Assembly: GCF_038087665.1 (NCBI RefSeq)
Contig: NZ_CP149925.1
Span: 2,170,870-2,234,869, forward strand
Source: Gallaecimonas sp. GXIMD4217
GTDB taxonomy: Bacteria; Pseudomonadota; Gammaproteobacteria; Enterobacterales; Gallaecimonadaceae
DNA length: 64,000 nt
Direction: 5' to 3'
Below the pieces are notes generated by a model. It was not told where the DNA came from. It was given only the letters and a program-made list of their open reading frames with translations, and did no database searches. Position numbers and translations under genes: made by a program. Below are positions 7,171 through 15,675 of the stretch, piece after piece. Positions within the stretch are counted from its first letter, which is position 1, and every line of letters starts with the position of its first letter.

Positions 7171-8472
7171 ATGCAGTTCTTCAGAAAATCACTTCTTGCC
7201 AGCACCCTGCTTTCCCTTTGCGGTGGCGCCTATGCCGCCGGCTTCCAGGTCACCGAACATTCCGCCGCCGGCCTCGGCCGCGCCAATGCCGGTGACGGCG
7301 TCCTCGCCGAAGACGCCTCGGTACTCGCCGCCAACCCGGCCGCCATGACCCTGATCGACAAGCCCACCTTCTCCGCCATGGGCGCCTACATCATGCCGGA
7401 CATCAAGGTGGAGGGTACCCACACCAATGCCCTGCATCCCCAGGGCGTTGAGGCCAAGAAGACGGATGTGGCCCCCAATGCCTTCGTACCGGCCATGTAC
7501 TTCGTGCTGCCCCTGAACGAGGGCTGGACCCTGGGCCTGGGCGGTTTCGGCAACTTCGGCCTCAAGACCCAGTACAACAGCGACTTCCAGGCCGCGGCCC
7601 TGGCCGACGAGTCCGATCTGATCACCGCCAACTTCAACGCCAGTCTGGCCTATGAGGTGGACCAGAGCCTGTCCCTGGGCTTTGGCGTCAACGCCGTCTA
7701 CGCCGAGGCCACCCTGACCACCACGGCCCCGGACGGTACCCTGGTACCGGGCGCCCTGCTGGGCCTGCCGCTTCCCGCCGTCGACCTGTCCGGCCAGAAC
7801 ATCTCCAAGCTCGAAGGCGACGACTGGGGCTACGGCTGGAACCTGGGTGTGCTGTACAGCGTCACTCCCGATACCCGCCTCGGCCTGAGCTACCGCTCCA
7901 GCGTCGACCTGCACGTCACAGGCGACATCTCCTCCGAGCTGCTGGCCAGCAAGGCCGGCGGTTTCGTGGACGTGGAGCTGCCGGCCCTGTGGGAGCTGGC
8001 CGCCAGCCACAGCTTCGACGACCGGCTGGCCGTGCACGGCTCCGTGTTCCGGGTCCAGTGGTCCAGCTTCGAGCGCCTGACCGCCCGTTTCAACGACGGT
8101 ACCGTCGCCTCCAACGTGGAAGAGCAGTGGAACGACGTCTGGCGCTTCGCCCTGGGCACCAGCTACCAGCTCAGCGACAGCCTGGTGCTGCGCGCCGGGA
8201 TCCAGTATGACGAGAGCCCGGTCGACGACCAGCACCGCACCCTGCGCATCCCGGATTCCAGCCGCACCTGGTACAGCCTGGGCCTGGGCTACCGCCTCGA
8301 CAACAACTGGGATATCGACTTCGGCTACGCCTACCTGGACTCCAAGAAGAAGGAGATCCACGAGGCCTCCGAAACCGGCAACGCCACCATCGACGCCCTG
8401 GTCGGCCGCTTCGACGGCAAGATGTCCGGCGACGCCCACATCCTTGCCCTGCAGGCCAACTACCGCTTCTAA
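7171..8472 (+). CDS. fadL: Outer-membrane long-chain fatty acid transporter FadL family
   Basis: 433 aa. The signal peptide ends at AYA|AGFQV; the mature N-terminus AGFQVTEHSAAGLGRANAGD is the plug/hatch start characteristic of FadL. DASVLAANPAAM is the conserved NPA-type segment. A C-terminal beta barrel ends in ANYRF, with the terminal aromatic expected of outer-membrane proteins. It takes long-chain fatty acids or other hydrophobic compounds across the outer membrane. Close length and motifs fit FadL proper rather than the toluene (TodX) branch, but substrate is inferred. fadE in the same window carries a FadR-like operator; fadL does not clearly have one. Confidence 0.9.
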   Translation: MQFFRKSLLASTLLSLCGGAYAAGFQVTEHSAAGLGRANAGDGVLAEDASVLAANPAAMTLIDKPTFSAMGAYIMPDIKVEGTHTNALHPQGVEAKKTDVAPNAFVPAMYFVLPLNEGWTLGLGGFGNFGLKTQYNSDFQAAALADESDLITANFNASLAYEVDQSLSLGFGVNAVYAEATLTTTAPDGTLVPGALLGLPLPAVDLSGQNISKLEGDDWGYGWNLGVLYSVTPDTRLGLSYRSSVDLHVTGDISSELLASKAGGFVDVELPALWELAASHSFDDRLAVHGSVFRVQWSSFERLTARFNDGTVASNVEEQWNDVWRFALGTSYQLSDSLVLRAGIQYDESPVDDQHRTLRIPDSSRTWYSLGLGYRLDNNWDIDFGYAYLDSKKKEIHEASETGNATIDALVGRFDGKMSGDAHILALQANYRF

Positions 8473-8484
8473 GTTGTCTTGATC

Positions 8485-8513
8485 AAAAAAGGCGGCCAAC
8501 AGGCCGCCTTTTT
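8485..8513. terminator. Bidirectional terminator between fadL and rssA
   Basis: Run of six A, stem ggcggcc/ggccgcc with AACA loop, then five T. Functional in both directions for the convergent genes; its T tract abuts the rssA stop. Confidence 0.88.
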
Positions 8514-9442
8514 CATGCCTCCTTGGCCTCGGGCCCCTGTCCGGTGGCCACCCCCAGGTACTGGAGCTCGGCCAGGATGTAGTCGGCCATGCGCTGCACG
8601 CAGGCCTCCCCTTCGGCGATGGCCTCGCCGGCCCGGTAGAATTCCATGATGTTGATGTCGGAAAGCCGCGGCTTGAGCTCCACTTCGGGTGGATCGCCGG
8701 CCAGGCGAGCCCGGGTGATGCGCTCCTGCATGATGTTGATGGCGCCGCTCATCACGTTCCACATGGACGGCAGCTCCTCCCGGTCGTCCTTGCCTTCGGG
8801 CCTGAGCTTGTTGAACCACTGGCGGAAATAGCCGGCGTCCTCCACCACTTCCTCCTCCACCTCGGTGGGGATATGGCCGGGCACGTCACCGGTGAGGTTG
8901 ACGGCGATGACCACGTCGGCGCCCATGGCCCGGCACAGGGAAACCGGCACCGGGTTGACCACGGCGCCGTCCACCAGCAGGTGGCCATTGTGGCGCACGG
9001 GCACGAACAGCCCCGGCATGCCGCAGGAGGCCCTGATGGCCTGGGTCACATCGCCCTCCTGGAGCCAGATCTCCCGGCCCGAATCCAGGTCGGTGGCCAC
9101 GGCGGCAAAGGGGATGGGCAGATCGCGGATATCCCTGTCCTGCATGCGGCCACGCACCACGTTGAAGACCTTTTCGCCGTGGAAGAGGCCGCGGCCATTG
9201 AGGCTGGGATCCAGCAGCGACATCACCTCCAGGCGGCTGAAGCCGCGCACCCAGCCCTCCATCTGGTCAAGGTGGCCGGCGCAGTAGGCCGCCCCCACCA
9301 GGGAGCCGACGGAACAGCCGGCAACGATGTCGGGACGGATCCCCAGCGCCTCCAGGGCCTTGATCACGCCGATGTGGGCCCAGCCCTTGGCCGCACCACT
9401 GCCCAGGGCCAATCCCAGCTTGGGCCTCTGCTCTGCCGTCAT
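8513..9442 (-). CDS. rssA: Patatin-like phospholipase, RssA type
   Basis: 309 aa, compared with 301 for E. coli RssA. Oxyanion-hole glycines GSGAAKGWAHIGV, nucleophile elbow GCSVG (Ser44) and catalytic Asp158 in VDGAVVNP make a complete patatin Ser-Asp dyad. NGRGLFHGEKVFN, RASCGMPGLFVPV and ARLAGDPP are shared with RssA. The probable activity is lipid acyl hydrolase; the physiological substrate is unknown. E. coli rssA sits with rssB, but here there is no response regulator neighbour. The ATG at 9442 follows GGAGAG at good spacing. Confidence 0.88.
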   Translation of the reverse strand: MTAEQRPKLGLALGSGAAKGWAHIGVIKALEALGIRPDIVAGCSVGSLVGAAYCAGHLDQMEGWVRGFSRLEVMSLLDPSLNGRGLFHGEKVFNVVRGRMQDRDIRDLPIPFAAVATDLDSGREIWLQEGDVTQAIRASCGMPGLFVPVRHNGHLLVDGAVVNPVPVSLCRAMGADVVIAVNLTGDVPGHIPTEVEEEVVEDAGYFRQWFNKLRPEGKDDREELPSMWNVMSGAINIMQERITRARLAGDPPEVELKPRLSDINIMEFYRAGEAIAEGEACVQRMADYILAELQYLGVATGQGPEAKEA

Positions 9443-9517
9443 GGAAGCTCTCCTCTACTTTCCCGTACTGCCTACAACAACGTTAACAGTCCTGGCGCCG
9501 TCGGCCAAACCGGCTTG

Positions 9518-10513
9518 CTAGAGCCGAAAGCCGGCCAGGTTGAGGGGGCGACAGCGCCGGGAGGACAGGCGAACCGTCCTGGCGTTGAGGCAGACCAGAT
9601 CCTCGCCTTCGGCCACCATCAGCGCGCCACCGGCATGGACGGTACTGCCCAGGGCCCGGGTAATGCGCACGTCCTGGCTGGACATCACCAGGCTGCCGCT
9701 GCCCAGGGCGCCGTCACGTTCGATAAAGACATCCTTGTTGGCGACGATGACGGCACCATTGGCCTCCTCCACGGCCAGATCGCCAAGGGCGATGACGGTC
9801 GCGAAGTTGAGCTGCTCGATATGGACATCGCCGGTGAAGATCACCACCGCGTGCTCCACCAGGGCCACCTCGTCATCGTCGGAAAGCAGCACCAGGTTGC
9901 CGGACACCCGCTCCAGCTCCGCCACCTGGTGCAGGGACCGGCTGCGGTTGCTGGGCAGTTGCGGCAGGGGCCGCTTGAGGTAGCTCGGCAGCTGGCTGAC
10001 CTTGGCCGCCAGCGCCTCCACCAGGGCCAGATCCGCCCGCCAGCGCAGCGGCCTGACCAGGGCCCTGGGCAGGGGATCGCCCTTGGACACGGCGATGAGC
10101 TCGGCGCCGAGCTGCCGGTCCCCCACCGATTGGGAAAAACGCCGGGCACTGGCCTGCCCCACCCAGAGCGGCGCCCCCAGGCGTGCTTCCATCTCGGCCA
10201 CCCTGGCCCTGAGTTCGGCCAGCCTGGCCCGGTAACGCTCGCCCAGGCACCGCGCCCGCTGCCGGTCCATATCGGCCGGCGAGACAAAGCAGCTGGCCTG
10301 GAGCCGGCTCAGCCAGCCCTGCTGGGAGTTCTGCAGGGCCGCCCTTTCCCGGTCGGGATAATGGGCCATCATGCTCTGGTACAGCTCGAAGACCTGCCGT
10401 TCCAGCGGCAGCGCCGCGTCTTGTGCATAAAGGCTGGCGGACAGGCCAAATACCCACAGCAGGGACATGACAAGGCGCCCCACCGGGCGCTTCCAGCCCT
10501 TCACATAGAGCAT
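9518..10513 (-). CDS. Uncharacterised exported protein with LprI-like N-terminal region
   Basis: 331 aa. The ATG at 10513 has GGAG 8 bases upstream; a GTG at 10522 is the alternative. The signal peptide ends near LYA|QDAAL. Residues about 30-95 (SQQGWLSRLQASC...MDRQRARCLGERYRARLAELRARV) resemble DUF1311/LprI domains: a Trp, two Cys and an R-x-R-L helix. The C-terminal half alternates short hydrophobic and charged strands (VVIFTGDVHIEQLNFATVIA, GALGSGSLVMSSQDVRI). This suggests a right-handed beta-helix or bactofilin-like stack. No named function is supported. It lies after rssA in the same direction with a 75-base gap. Confidence 0.7.
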   Translation of the reverse strand: MLYVKGWKRPVGRLVMSLLWVFGLSASLYAQDAALPLERQVFELYQSMMAHYPDRERAALQNSQQGWLSRLQASCFVSPADMDRQRARCLGERYRARLAELRARVAEMEARLGAPLWVGQASARRFSQSVGDRQLGAELIAVSKGDPLPRALVRPLRWRADLALVEALAAKVSQLPSYLKRPLPQLPSNRSRSLHQVAELERVSGNLVLLSDDDEVALVEHAVVIFTGDVHIEQLNFATVIALGDLAVEEANGAVIVANKDVFIERDGALGSGSLVMSSQDVRITRALGSTVHAGGALMVAEGEDLVCLNARTVRLSSRRCRPLNLAGFRL

Positions 10514-10647
10514 TAACTCCACTCCAATTACATGATAAGGAAAGGAAATTCTTCGGATGATAACAGGGTCACAGATTTATCCCATAGCCTTTAGAGGGTT
10601 CGCTACACTGGACTATGCTCAGGAGATGTCACACGGAGGATGCGTAG

Positions 10648-10806
10648 ATGATCGACAGCAACAACGGGCCTGATCGCCGTCTGGCCCAACGCCGGATATT
10701 GGCGGACAGGCGCCAGGAGATCCGCTGGGAGCCCGACAAGCCTGACCGTCGCCAGGGGCTCGGACGCCGCAAGGAAGACGGGGAACGCGCCTATTGGAAC
10801 CTGTGA
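10648..10806 (+). CDS. Small Arg-rich protein (52 aa), unknown function
   Basis: ATG at 10648 preceded by a near-perfect GGAGGA with a 7-base spacer, and followed 6 bases after the stop by a clean terminator, so this is almost certainly a real gene. The protein is very hydrophilic with repeated R-R pairs and RRxxxRR-like spacing (DRRLAQRRILADRRQEIRWE; DRRQGLGRRKED). It has no signal peptide or membrane segment. Short R-R repeat proteins of this type occur in Gammaproteobacteria without known role. Nucleic-acid binding is possible but unsupported. Confidence 0.72.
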   Translation: MIDSNNGPDRRLAQRRILADRRQEIRWEPDKPDRRQGLGRRKEDGERAYWNL

Positions 10807-10812
10807 GCAAAG

Positions 10813-10839
10813 AGCCCGGCCAATGCCGGGCTTCTTATT
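10813..10839 (+). terminator. Terminator of the 52-aa gene
   Basis: Perfect 8-bp stem agcccggc/gccgggct with CAAT loop then TCTTATT; it overlaps the stop of the convergent downstream gene and may serve both. Confidence 0.75.
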
Positions 10840-11152
10840 GGGCTTGCCGCTTCAGCTTCTCCAGCTCCAGCTGTACCTTCAGCAGCTCCTTGAGACGTTC
10901 GGCAAGCTGAGCGTTGAGACGGTCCTTGTCACGAAGCCGGGCCTGGCAGTCGCGCAACAGGTGGCCCTGTTGTGCCAGCTCCCGCTGCCACTGCCCCCGC
11001 TGTTCACCTTGTGCCGCCAGCGCCTGCTCGCGCTCGGCCAACTGCCGCGCCAGCCGACGACGGCGAAGGCCTCCCAGGAGCCACAACCCCAACCAGAGCA
11101 GCTGCACCACAACCAGGGCCACCGGCGCCCAGGCCGGCAATAACGCCATCAT
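10835..11152 (-). CDS. Small membrane-anchored coiled-coil protein, unknown function
   Basis: 105 aa from the ATG at 11152, where AAGGA lies 7 bases upstream. One N-terminal membrane span (PAWAPVALVVVQLLWLGLWL) is followed by an RRRRL stop-transfer and about 75 residues of uninterrupted heptad-rich helix (ARQLAEREQALAAQ ... LKELLKVQLELEKLKRQ). The topology is cytoplasmic coiled coil on a membrane anchor. No family recognised. It is convergent with the 52-aa gene. Confidence 0.65.
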   Translation of the reverse strand: MMALLPAWAPVALVVVQLLWLGLWLLGGLRRRRLARQLAEREQALAAQGEQRGQWQRELAQQGHLLRDCQARLRDKDRLNAQLAERLKELLKVQLELEKLKRQAQ

Positions 11153-11231
11153 GCTGTATTCCTTAAAGAAACCATGGCGCCAGTGTAGCTGGCCCAGGCT
11201 GAGCAAAGCCTGACAGACTTGCCGGCGACGA

Positions 11232-11852
11232 TCAGGCCAGGGACAGCACCAGCAGCCACTGGGCCGCGAAGTAAGTGGCCATGATCACTGCCTGGGCCGC
11301 CGGGAAGGGGCGACGGAACTTGTCCAGGGCCAGGGTGGTGTCCGAGGCCATGAACACCAGGGCCCCGGCGAAGGCCAGCAGGGCGCCGTCATTTTGCTGC
11401 ACCAGCCAGCGCTCGCCCGCGGTCCAGGCCATGGCCAGGATCACCAGCACATAGACACTGACCGGCACCTTCAGCTCCCTGAGATGGGGCCACAGCAGCG
11501 CCAGCACGCCGGCGCCAGCGGCCCCCAGCAACAGCAACAGCGCCGGGGTGAAGGCCAGTCCGTCCACGGCGAAGGCCACCACATAGCAGACATGGGCCAG
11601 CAGGAAGCTCACCAGGCCGGGAATGAACCTGTCCTTGGGCAGCATCAGGAACACATCCCCCACCAGGGACAGGCCCAGGCCCGCCAGCAGCCACTGGCCA
11701 TAGTGGCTGTCCAGGGCGCCCAGCTGCCAGGCCATGGCCAGCATCACCAGCATGGTGCCCGGCTTGGTTACATAGAACAGCCACCTGGGGCCGCGATAGC
11801 AGCTGCCGATATGCACCAGGCCACCGCCCAGCGCCAAAGATGAAAGTAGCAT
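11232..11852 (-). CDS. yhhN: YhhN/TMEM86-family membrane protein, lysoplasmalogenase-like
   Basis: 206 aa, about eight membrane helices. The blocks CYRGPRWLFYVTKPGTMLVM, GLGLSLVGDVFLMLP, FLLAHVCYVVAF, AWTAGERW and MASDTTLALDKFRRPF follow the YhhN family, including the conserved GD and SD acids and KP. Family members hydrolyse the vinyl-ether bond of lysoplasmalogens; bacterial substrates are poorly defined. It is monocistronic and divergent from the LON-domain gene with a 68-base gap. Confidence 0.85.
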   Translation of the reverse strand: MLLSSLALGGGLVHIGSCYRGPRWLFYVTKPGTMLVMLAMAWQLGALDSHYGQWLLAGLGLSLVGDVFLMLPKDRFIPGLVSFLLAHVCYVVAFAVDGLAFTPALLLLLGAAGAGVLALLWPHLRELKVPVSVYVLVILAMAWTAGERWLVQQNDGALLAFAGALVFMASDTTLALDKFRRPFPAAQAVIMATYFAAQWLLVLSLA

Positions 11853-11920
11853 CCCTTCTCCCCGATCTAATGTGTAGATAAACCGCTATACCATGCCAGA
11901 TAGCAGACCAAGGTGCACCC

Positions 11921-12481
11921 ATGACACTGGCCCAGTTCGTCCTCGACGCCCAGCTCCTGCCCCAGGGGCGCCTGTCGCTCAGGGTATTCGAGCCCAGATA
12001 CCTGCGGATGGTGGCCGATGCCATGGCCGGGCGACGGGGTTTTGGGATCTGCACGGCCGATCCCCAGGGCAGGCTCTGCCCCATAGGCACCTGGGTGGAC
12101 ATCATCGACTTCGAACGGCTGCCGGACGGCCTGCTGGGGCTGCTGGTACAGGGCAGGCAGCGTTATCGCATCCTCAGCAGCCACCAGGAAGAAGACCACC
12201 TGCAGGTGGCCGAGGTGGCCATGCTGCCCCAGTGGCCGGCCCACCCCATGACCCAGGCCGGAAAGCCGCTGTCGCGGCTGCTGTATCACCTGTTCGAGCT
12301 GCATCCGGAGCTGGCCGAGCTCTACCCAGAACGCCACTATGAGGATCTGACCTGGGTCACCGCCCGCTGGCTGGAGCTGCTGCCCCTCACCGGGCCCCAG
12401 CGCCAGCCGCTGATGCAGCCGGACAGCTGCGATCCGGCCCTGGACTTTCTCTGCAACCAGTTGACCAGGGCGCTTAGCTGA
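11921..12481 (+). CDS. LON substrate-binding-domain protein
   Basis: 186 aa. It is the N-terminal domain of Lon protease standing alone: LPQGRLSLRVFEPRYLRMVADAM, GFGICTADP, GTWVDIIDFERLPDGLLGLLVQGRQRYRI. It has no AAA+ ATPase or Ser-Lys protease domain, which fits the family of free LON-domain proteins of unknown role. Its stop is one base from the convergent TqsA-like gene. Confidence 0.85.
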   Translation: MTLAQFVLDAQLLPQGRLSLRVFEPRYLRMVADAMAGRRGFGICTADPQGRLCPIGTWVDIIDFERLPDGLLGLLVQGRQRYRILSSHQEEDHLQVAEVAMLPQWPAHPMTQAGKPLSRLLYHLFELHPELAELYPERHYEDLTWVTARWLELLPLTGPQRQPLMQPDSCDPALDFLCNQLTRALS

Positions 12482-12482
12482 G

Positions 12483-13520
12483 TCAGCTGGCCCCTTCAGG
12501 CCTGGGTTCGGGCTCGGGCAGATCGCCGCTGAGCAGGATGGCGATGCGGGTGCTGGCCGGATGGGACTCCAGGGCTATCTTCAGCACCATGGTCAGGGGC
12601 ACCGACAGCAGCATGCCGACCGTGCCCAGCAGCCAGCCCCAGACCACCAGTGACAGGAACACCACCAGGGTCGACAGGCCCAGGCCCCGGCCCATGAAGC
12701 GCGGCTCTATGACGTTGCCCATCAGGGTATTGGCGATCACGTAGCCCAGGCCCACCAGGCCGGCGTGGGCGAAGCCCAGCTGCACCAGCGCCAGCAGCAC
12801 CGCCGGCACGGCGGCGATGATGGAGCCGATATTGGGGATGTAGTTGAGCAGGAAGGCCAGTACCCCCCACAGCAGCGGGAAATCCAGGCCCAGGGTCCAG
12901 ACCCAGAGGCTGATCAGCGCCCCGGTGCCCAGGCTGACCAGGGTCTTGATGGCCAGGTAATGGTTGACGGACTCGAAGAAACGGTCGATGCCCTGGATGA
13001 CGTTGGCCGGATCGTCCATGGCCAGGTGGATCTTGCGCGGCAGCTGCTCGGCCTCGAACAGCATGAAGATCACCGTCAGCAGGATCAGGAAGAAGTTGGT
13101 CATCAGGCTGCCCAGGCTGGACAGGGTGTTGGCGGCCATGCTCATGGCGGCGCCGGGATCCAGTATGGTCTGCAGCTGGGTGCGGTCGATATGGATATTG
13201 AGCTCCGCCAGCTTCTGGGTCAGCCAGCCGAACTGCTCCAGCAGCCGATCCCGGTATTCGGGGATGTTGGCGGAGAAGGTGTTCAGGGAGCTGCCCACCA
13301 GGCCGGCCAGCATCAGGCCGACCAGCACCACCAGGGCGATGATCAGCACCACCGCCAGTACCCGCGGCACCTTGTAACGGGACAACCGGCTCACCAGGGG
13401 GTTGCAGATGATGGCGATGAAGGTGGCCAGCAGGAAGGGCACCAGTATGGCGGCGGCGGTCTTGATCCCGGCCAGTACTATGACCAGGGCCGCCAGGGAA
13501 AGCATCCAGCTTCGTGACAC
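12483..13520 (-). CDS. AI-2E family permease, TqsA/PerM type
   Basis: 345 aa, about the length of TqsA (344). Eight predicted membrane segments around a long periplasmic loop (about 70-145). Family signatures are LLWGVLAFLLNYIPNIGSIIAAVPA, GNVIEPRFMGRGLGLSTLVVFLSLVVWGWLLG and the terminal PLTMVLKIALE. AI-2E members export AI-2 (TqsA) or act as Na+/H+ antiporters. Which applies here is not determinable. Two-codon spacing to the convergent LON gene leaves no room for a terminator. Confidence 0.85.
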   Translation of the reverse strand: MSRSWMLSLAALVIVLAGIKTAAAILVPFLLATFIAIICNPLVSRLSRYKVPRVLAVVLIIALVVLVGLMLAGLVGSSLNTFSANIPEYRDRLLEQFGWLTQKLAELNIHIDRTQLQTILDPGAAMSMAANTLSSLGSLMTNFFLILLTVIFMLFEAEQLPRKIHLAMDDPANVIQGIDRFFESVNHYLAIKTLVSLGTGALISLWVWTLGLDFPLLWGVLAFLLNYIPNIGSIIAAVPAVLLALVQLGFAHAGLVGLGYVIANTLMGNVIEPRFMGRGLGLSTLVVFLSLVVWGWLLGTVGMLLSVPLTMVLKIALESHPASTRIAILLSGDLPEPEPRPEGAS

Positions 13521-13618
13521 GATGTGGTTTCCAGACAGTCGAATTGCCCCCAGTGTGGAGAAAGCGCGCCGCGGAGTAAAGATCCCCTGGCCGCCTTGCC
13601 CCGCTCGCCTTCATCCGG

Positions 13619-13631
13619 TTTACTGAGTAAA
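13619..13631. promoter_or_regulatory. Perfect 13-bp palindrome in the folX upstream region
   Basis: TTTACTGAGTAAA, 23 bases before the folX ATG, in the 134-bp divergent gap between the TqsA-like gene and folX. Short, so may be chance; reported because it is the only strong symmetry in the gap. Confidence 0.25.
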
Positions 13632-13654
13632 AACGGACACTTACAGGACGCGCC

Positions 13655-14020
13655 ATGACCCTCGACGACGCCCAGATCCACATCAAGAGCCTGCGCCTGC
13701 GCACCCATATCGGCATCAAGGACGAGGAGATCCAGAACCGCCAGGACGTGGTCATCAACATCCGCATCCGCTACCGGGCCGACCAGGCCTCCGGCAGCGA
13801 CGACATGACCGACGCCCTCAACTACCGCACCATCACCAAGCAGGTCATCGAGCACGTCGAATCCAACCGTTTCTTTTTGCTAGAAAAGCTCACCTCGGAC
13901 GTGCTGGCCATCGCCGCCGAGCATCCCTGGGTGCGCTATGCTGAGGTGGAGATCGACAAGCCCCACGCGCTGCGGTTTGCCGACTCGGTATCCCTGACAC
14001 TGTCGACGAGCAAGGCATGA
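13655..14020 (+). CDS. folX: Dihydroneopterin triphosphate 2'-epimerase
   Basis: 121 aa (E. coli FolX 120). [63 protein letters not shown] and [18 protein letters not shown] align through the whole FolX length. This distinguishes it from the dihydroneopterin aldolase FolB. It epimerises dihydroneopterin triphosphate to dihydromonapterin triphosphate, the tetrahydromonapterin branch. ACAGGA lies 6 bases before the ATG. It overlaps yfcH by 4 bases, the same pairing as in E. coli. Confidence 0.95.
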   Translation: MTLDDAQIHIKSLRLRTHIGIKDEEIQNRQDVVINIRIRYRADQASGSDDMTDALNYRTITKQVIEHVESNRFFLLEKLTSDVLAIAAEHPWVRYAEVEIDKPHALRFADSVSLTLSTSKA

Positions 14021-14904
14021 AACCCAAGCTGCTGATCACCGGGGGCACCGGCTTTATCGGCCAGGCCCTGATCCCCACCCTCTGCGACTGGGACATCACA
14101 GTGCTCAGCCGCAGCCGCGAGAAGACCCGGTCCCTCTTTGGCGAGTCGGTCGCCTGGGTCGGCAATGTTCCCGAGCTCAGCGGCTTCGATGCGGTCATCA
14201 ACCTGGCCGGCGAGCCCATCGCCGACAAGCGCTGGACCAAGGTCCGCAAACAGCGCATCTGCCAGAGCCGCTGGCAGCTCACCGAGGAGCTGGTCCAGGC
14301 CATAGCCCGGGCCGAGCAGCCACCCAGGGTGCTGATCTCCGGCTCCGCCATCGGCTATTACGGCGCCCAGCCCAGCACCACCTCCATCACCGAGGAATTC
14401 ACCCAGCCCCATGACGAATTCGCCCACCGCCTCTGCGAACGCTGGGAGGCACTGGCCAAGGAAGCCATGCCCCACTGCCGGGTCTGCCTGCTGCGCACCG
14501 GCCTGGTGCTGGACCAGGGCGGTGGCGCCCTCAAGAAGATGCTGCCGGCCTTCAGGCTGGGGCTGGGCGGGCGCATCGGTGACGGCGAACAGATCATGAG
14601 CTGGATCCACCGTGACGACATGGTGGCCATCATCCGCTTCCTGCTGGAACACGATGAGCTGTCCGGCGCCTTCAACTGCACCGCCCCCTTCCCGGTGTCC
14701 AACCAGGCCTTCGCCAAGGCCCTGGGCCACGCCCTGCACCGCCCGGCCCTGCTGCCGGTGCCGGCGCCGGCCTTGAGGCTGATGCTGGGGGAAATGAGCG
14801 AGCTGCTGCTCACCGGCCAGAAGGTGATCCCGGCCCGGCTGCTGGCGGCCGGCTTCCAGCACCGCTATCCGCGCATAGAGGAGGCGCTGCAGGCCAGCCT
14901 CTGA
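14017..14904 (+). CDS. yfcH: TIGR01777/YfcH-family NAD(P)-binding epimerase-like protein
   Basis: 295 aa. Extended SDR: glycine motif [11 protein letters not shown] at residues 8-18, NLAGEPI, the [10 protein letters not shown] segment carrying the Tyr of the active site, and [20 protein letters not shown]. The C-terminal DUF1731 region runs from about residue 245 ([25 protein letters not shown]). Function is not established for this family (SDR39U1 in animals). The ATGA overlap with folX indicates coupled translation; a link to pterin metabolism is only inferred. Confidence 0.9.
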   Translation: MKPKLLITGGTGFIGQALIPTLCDWDITVLSRSREKTRSLFGESVAWVGNVPELSGFDAVINLAGEPIADKRWTKVRKQRICQSRWQLTEELVQAIARAEQPPRVLISGSAIGYYGAQPSTTSITEEFTQPHDEFAHRLCERWEALAKEAMPHCRVCLLRTGLVLDQGGGALKKMLPAFRLGLGGRIGDGEQIMSWIHRDDMVAIIRFLLEHDELSGAFNCTAPFPVSNQAFAKALGHALHRPALLPVPAPALRLMLGEMSELLLTGQKVIPARLLAAGFQHRYPRIEEALQASL

Positions 14905-14906
14905 AC

Positions 14907-14926
14907 AAGGCGCCCTTGGGCGCCTT
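14907..14926. terminator. Weak hairpin between yfcH and the persulfide operon
   Basis: Perfect 8-bp stem aaggcgcc/ggcgcctt with CTTG loop between convergent genes, but no T tract on either side. Confidence 0.3.
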
Positions 14927-14952
14927 GGCGTCGGCAGGTACCGCCACCGTCC

Positions 14953-15663
14953 CTATTCCGCTTCGTCCAGGCCGCAATGTCTGTTGGCCGGCACCGCCAG
15001 GTCCATCATCTTGGGGTGGGGCAGCTTCAGCCCGGCCATCAGGGCGATATAGGCGTCCCGATCCGGCACCTGCAGGCGCGGGTTGTGGCGGCGCTCCTCC
15101 CCTATGGTGCTGACGGTCCAGCCCTTGTAGTCATGGGCCGGGTAGACCAGGGTCTCGTCCTTGAGGGCCAGCAGCTTCTGCTGAATGGCGTCGTACTGGG
15201 CGCCGGCATCGCCGTTCTGGAAATCGGTGCGGCCGGTGCCGCGGATCAGCAGGGTGTCGCCGGTGAAGACCATGGACTTGCCGTCCGCCTCCAGGTGGAA
15301 GCAGTAGGAATCGTCGGTATGGCCAGGGGTGTAGATGGGGATCAGCTTGTGGCGGCCAAAGGCGATGGGGGTGCCTTCCTGGTAGCGGCGCCTGACGCAG
15401 TCGGCCCTGGCCTCCCGGCCCAGCAGGTTGGGGCAGTCCAGCTCCCGGGCCAGGTGACCGCTGGCGGTGACGTGATCGGCGTGGATATGGGTGTCCAGCA
15501 CCGCCACCAGGGTCAGCGCCAGCTCCGCCAGCAGCTGCCGGTATGCCGGGAGCTGGTCAAGCACCGGATCGATCAGCACCGCCTCCCTGCTGTCCTGGTC
15601 CGCCAGCAGGTAGCTGTAGGTGGCGCTTTCCTTGTCGATCAGTTGCCGAAACAGCATGGGCAC
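14953..15663 (-). CDS. Persulfide dioxygenase (ETHE1-like MBL-fold)
   Basis: 236 aa. Metallo-beta-lactamase fold with metal ligands THIHADH (His59, His61, Asp63, His64), His115 (TPGHTDDS), Asp136 (TGDTLLIRGTGRTDFQNGD) and His177 (YPAHDYKG). The GTGRTDFQ and AHDYKGWTVSTIGEE segments are the ETHE1/persulfide dioxygenase signatures and distinguish it from glyoxalase II. The enzyme oxidises glutathione persulfide to sulfite with O2, using one Fe(II). It is the last gene of the sulfur operon, 12 bases after the CsoR-family regulator gene. Confidence 0.88.
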   Translation of the reverse strand: MPMLFRQLIDKESATYSYLLADQDSREAVLIDPVLDQLPAYRQLLAELALTLVAVLDTHIHADHVTASGHLARELDCPNLLGREARADCVRRRYQEGTPIAFGRHKLIPIYTPGHTDDSYCFHLEADGKSMVFTGDTLLIRGTGRTDFQNGDAGAQYDAIQQKLLALKDETLVYPAHDYKGWTVSTIGEERRHNPRLQVPDRDAYIALMAGLKLPHPKMMDLAVPANRHCGLDEAE

Positions 15664-15675
15664 CTCCTTCAGTTC

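Noticed and set aside
14953-15663. Glyoxalase II assignment for the MBL-fold protein
   Set aside because: It lacks the C-terminal NPFLR glutathione domain present in the true gloB at 36598, and has the GTGRTDFQ persulfide dioxygenase segment.
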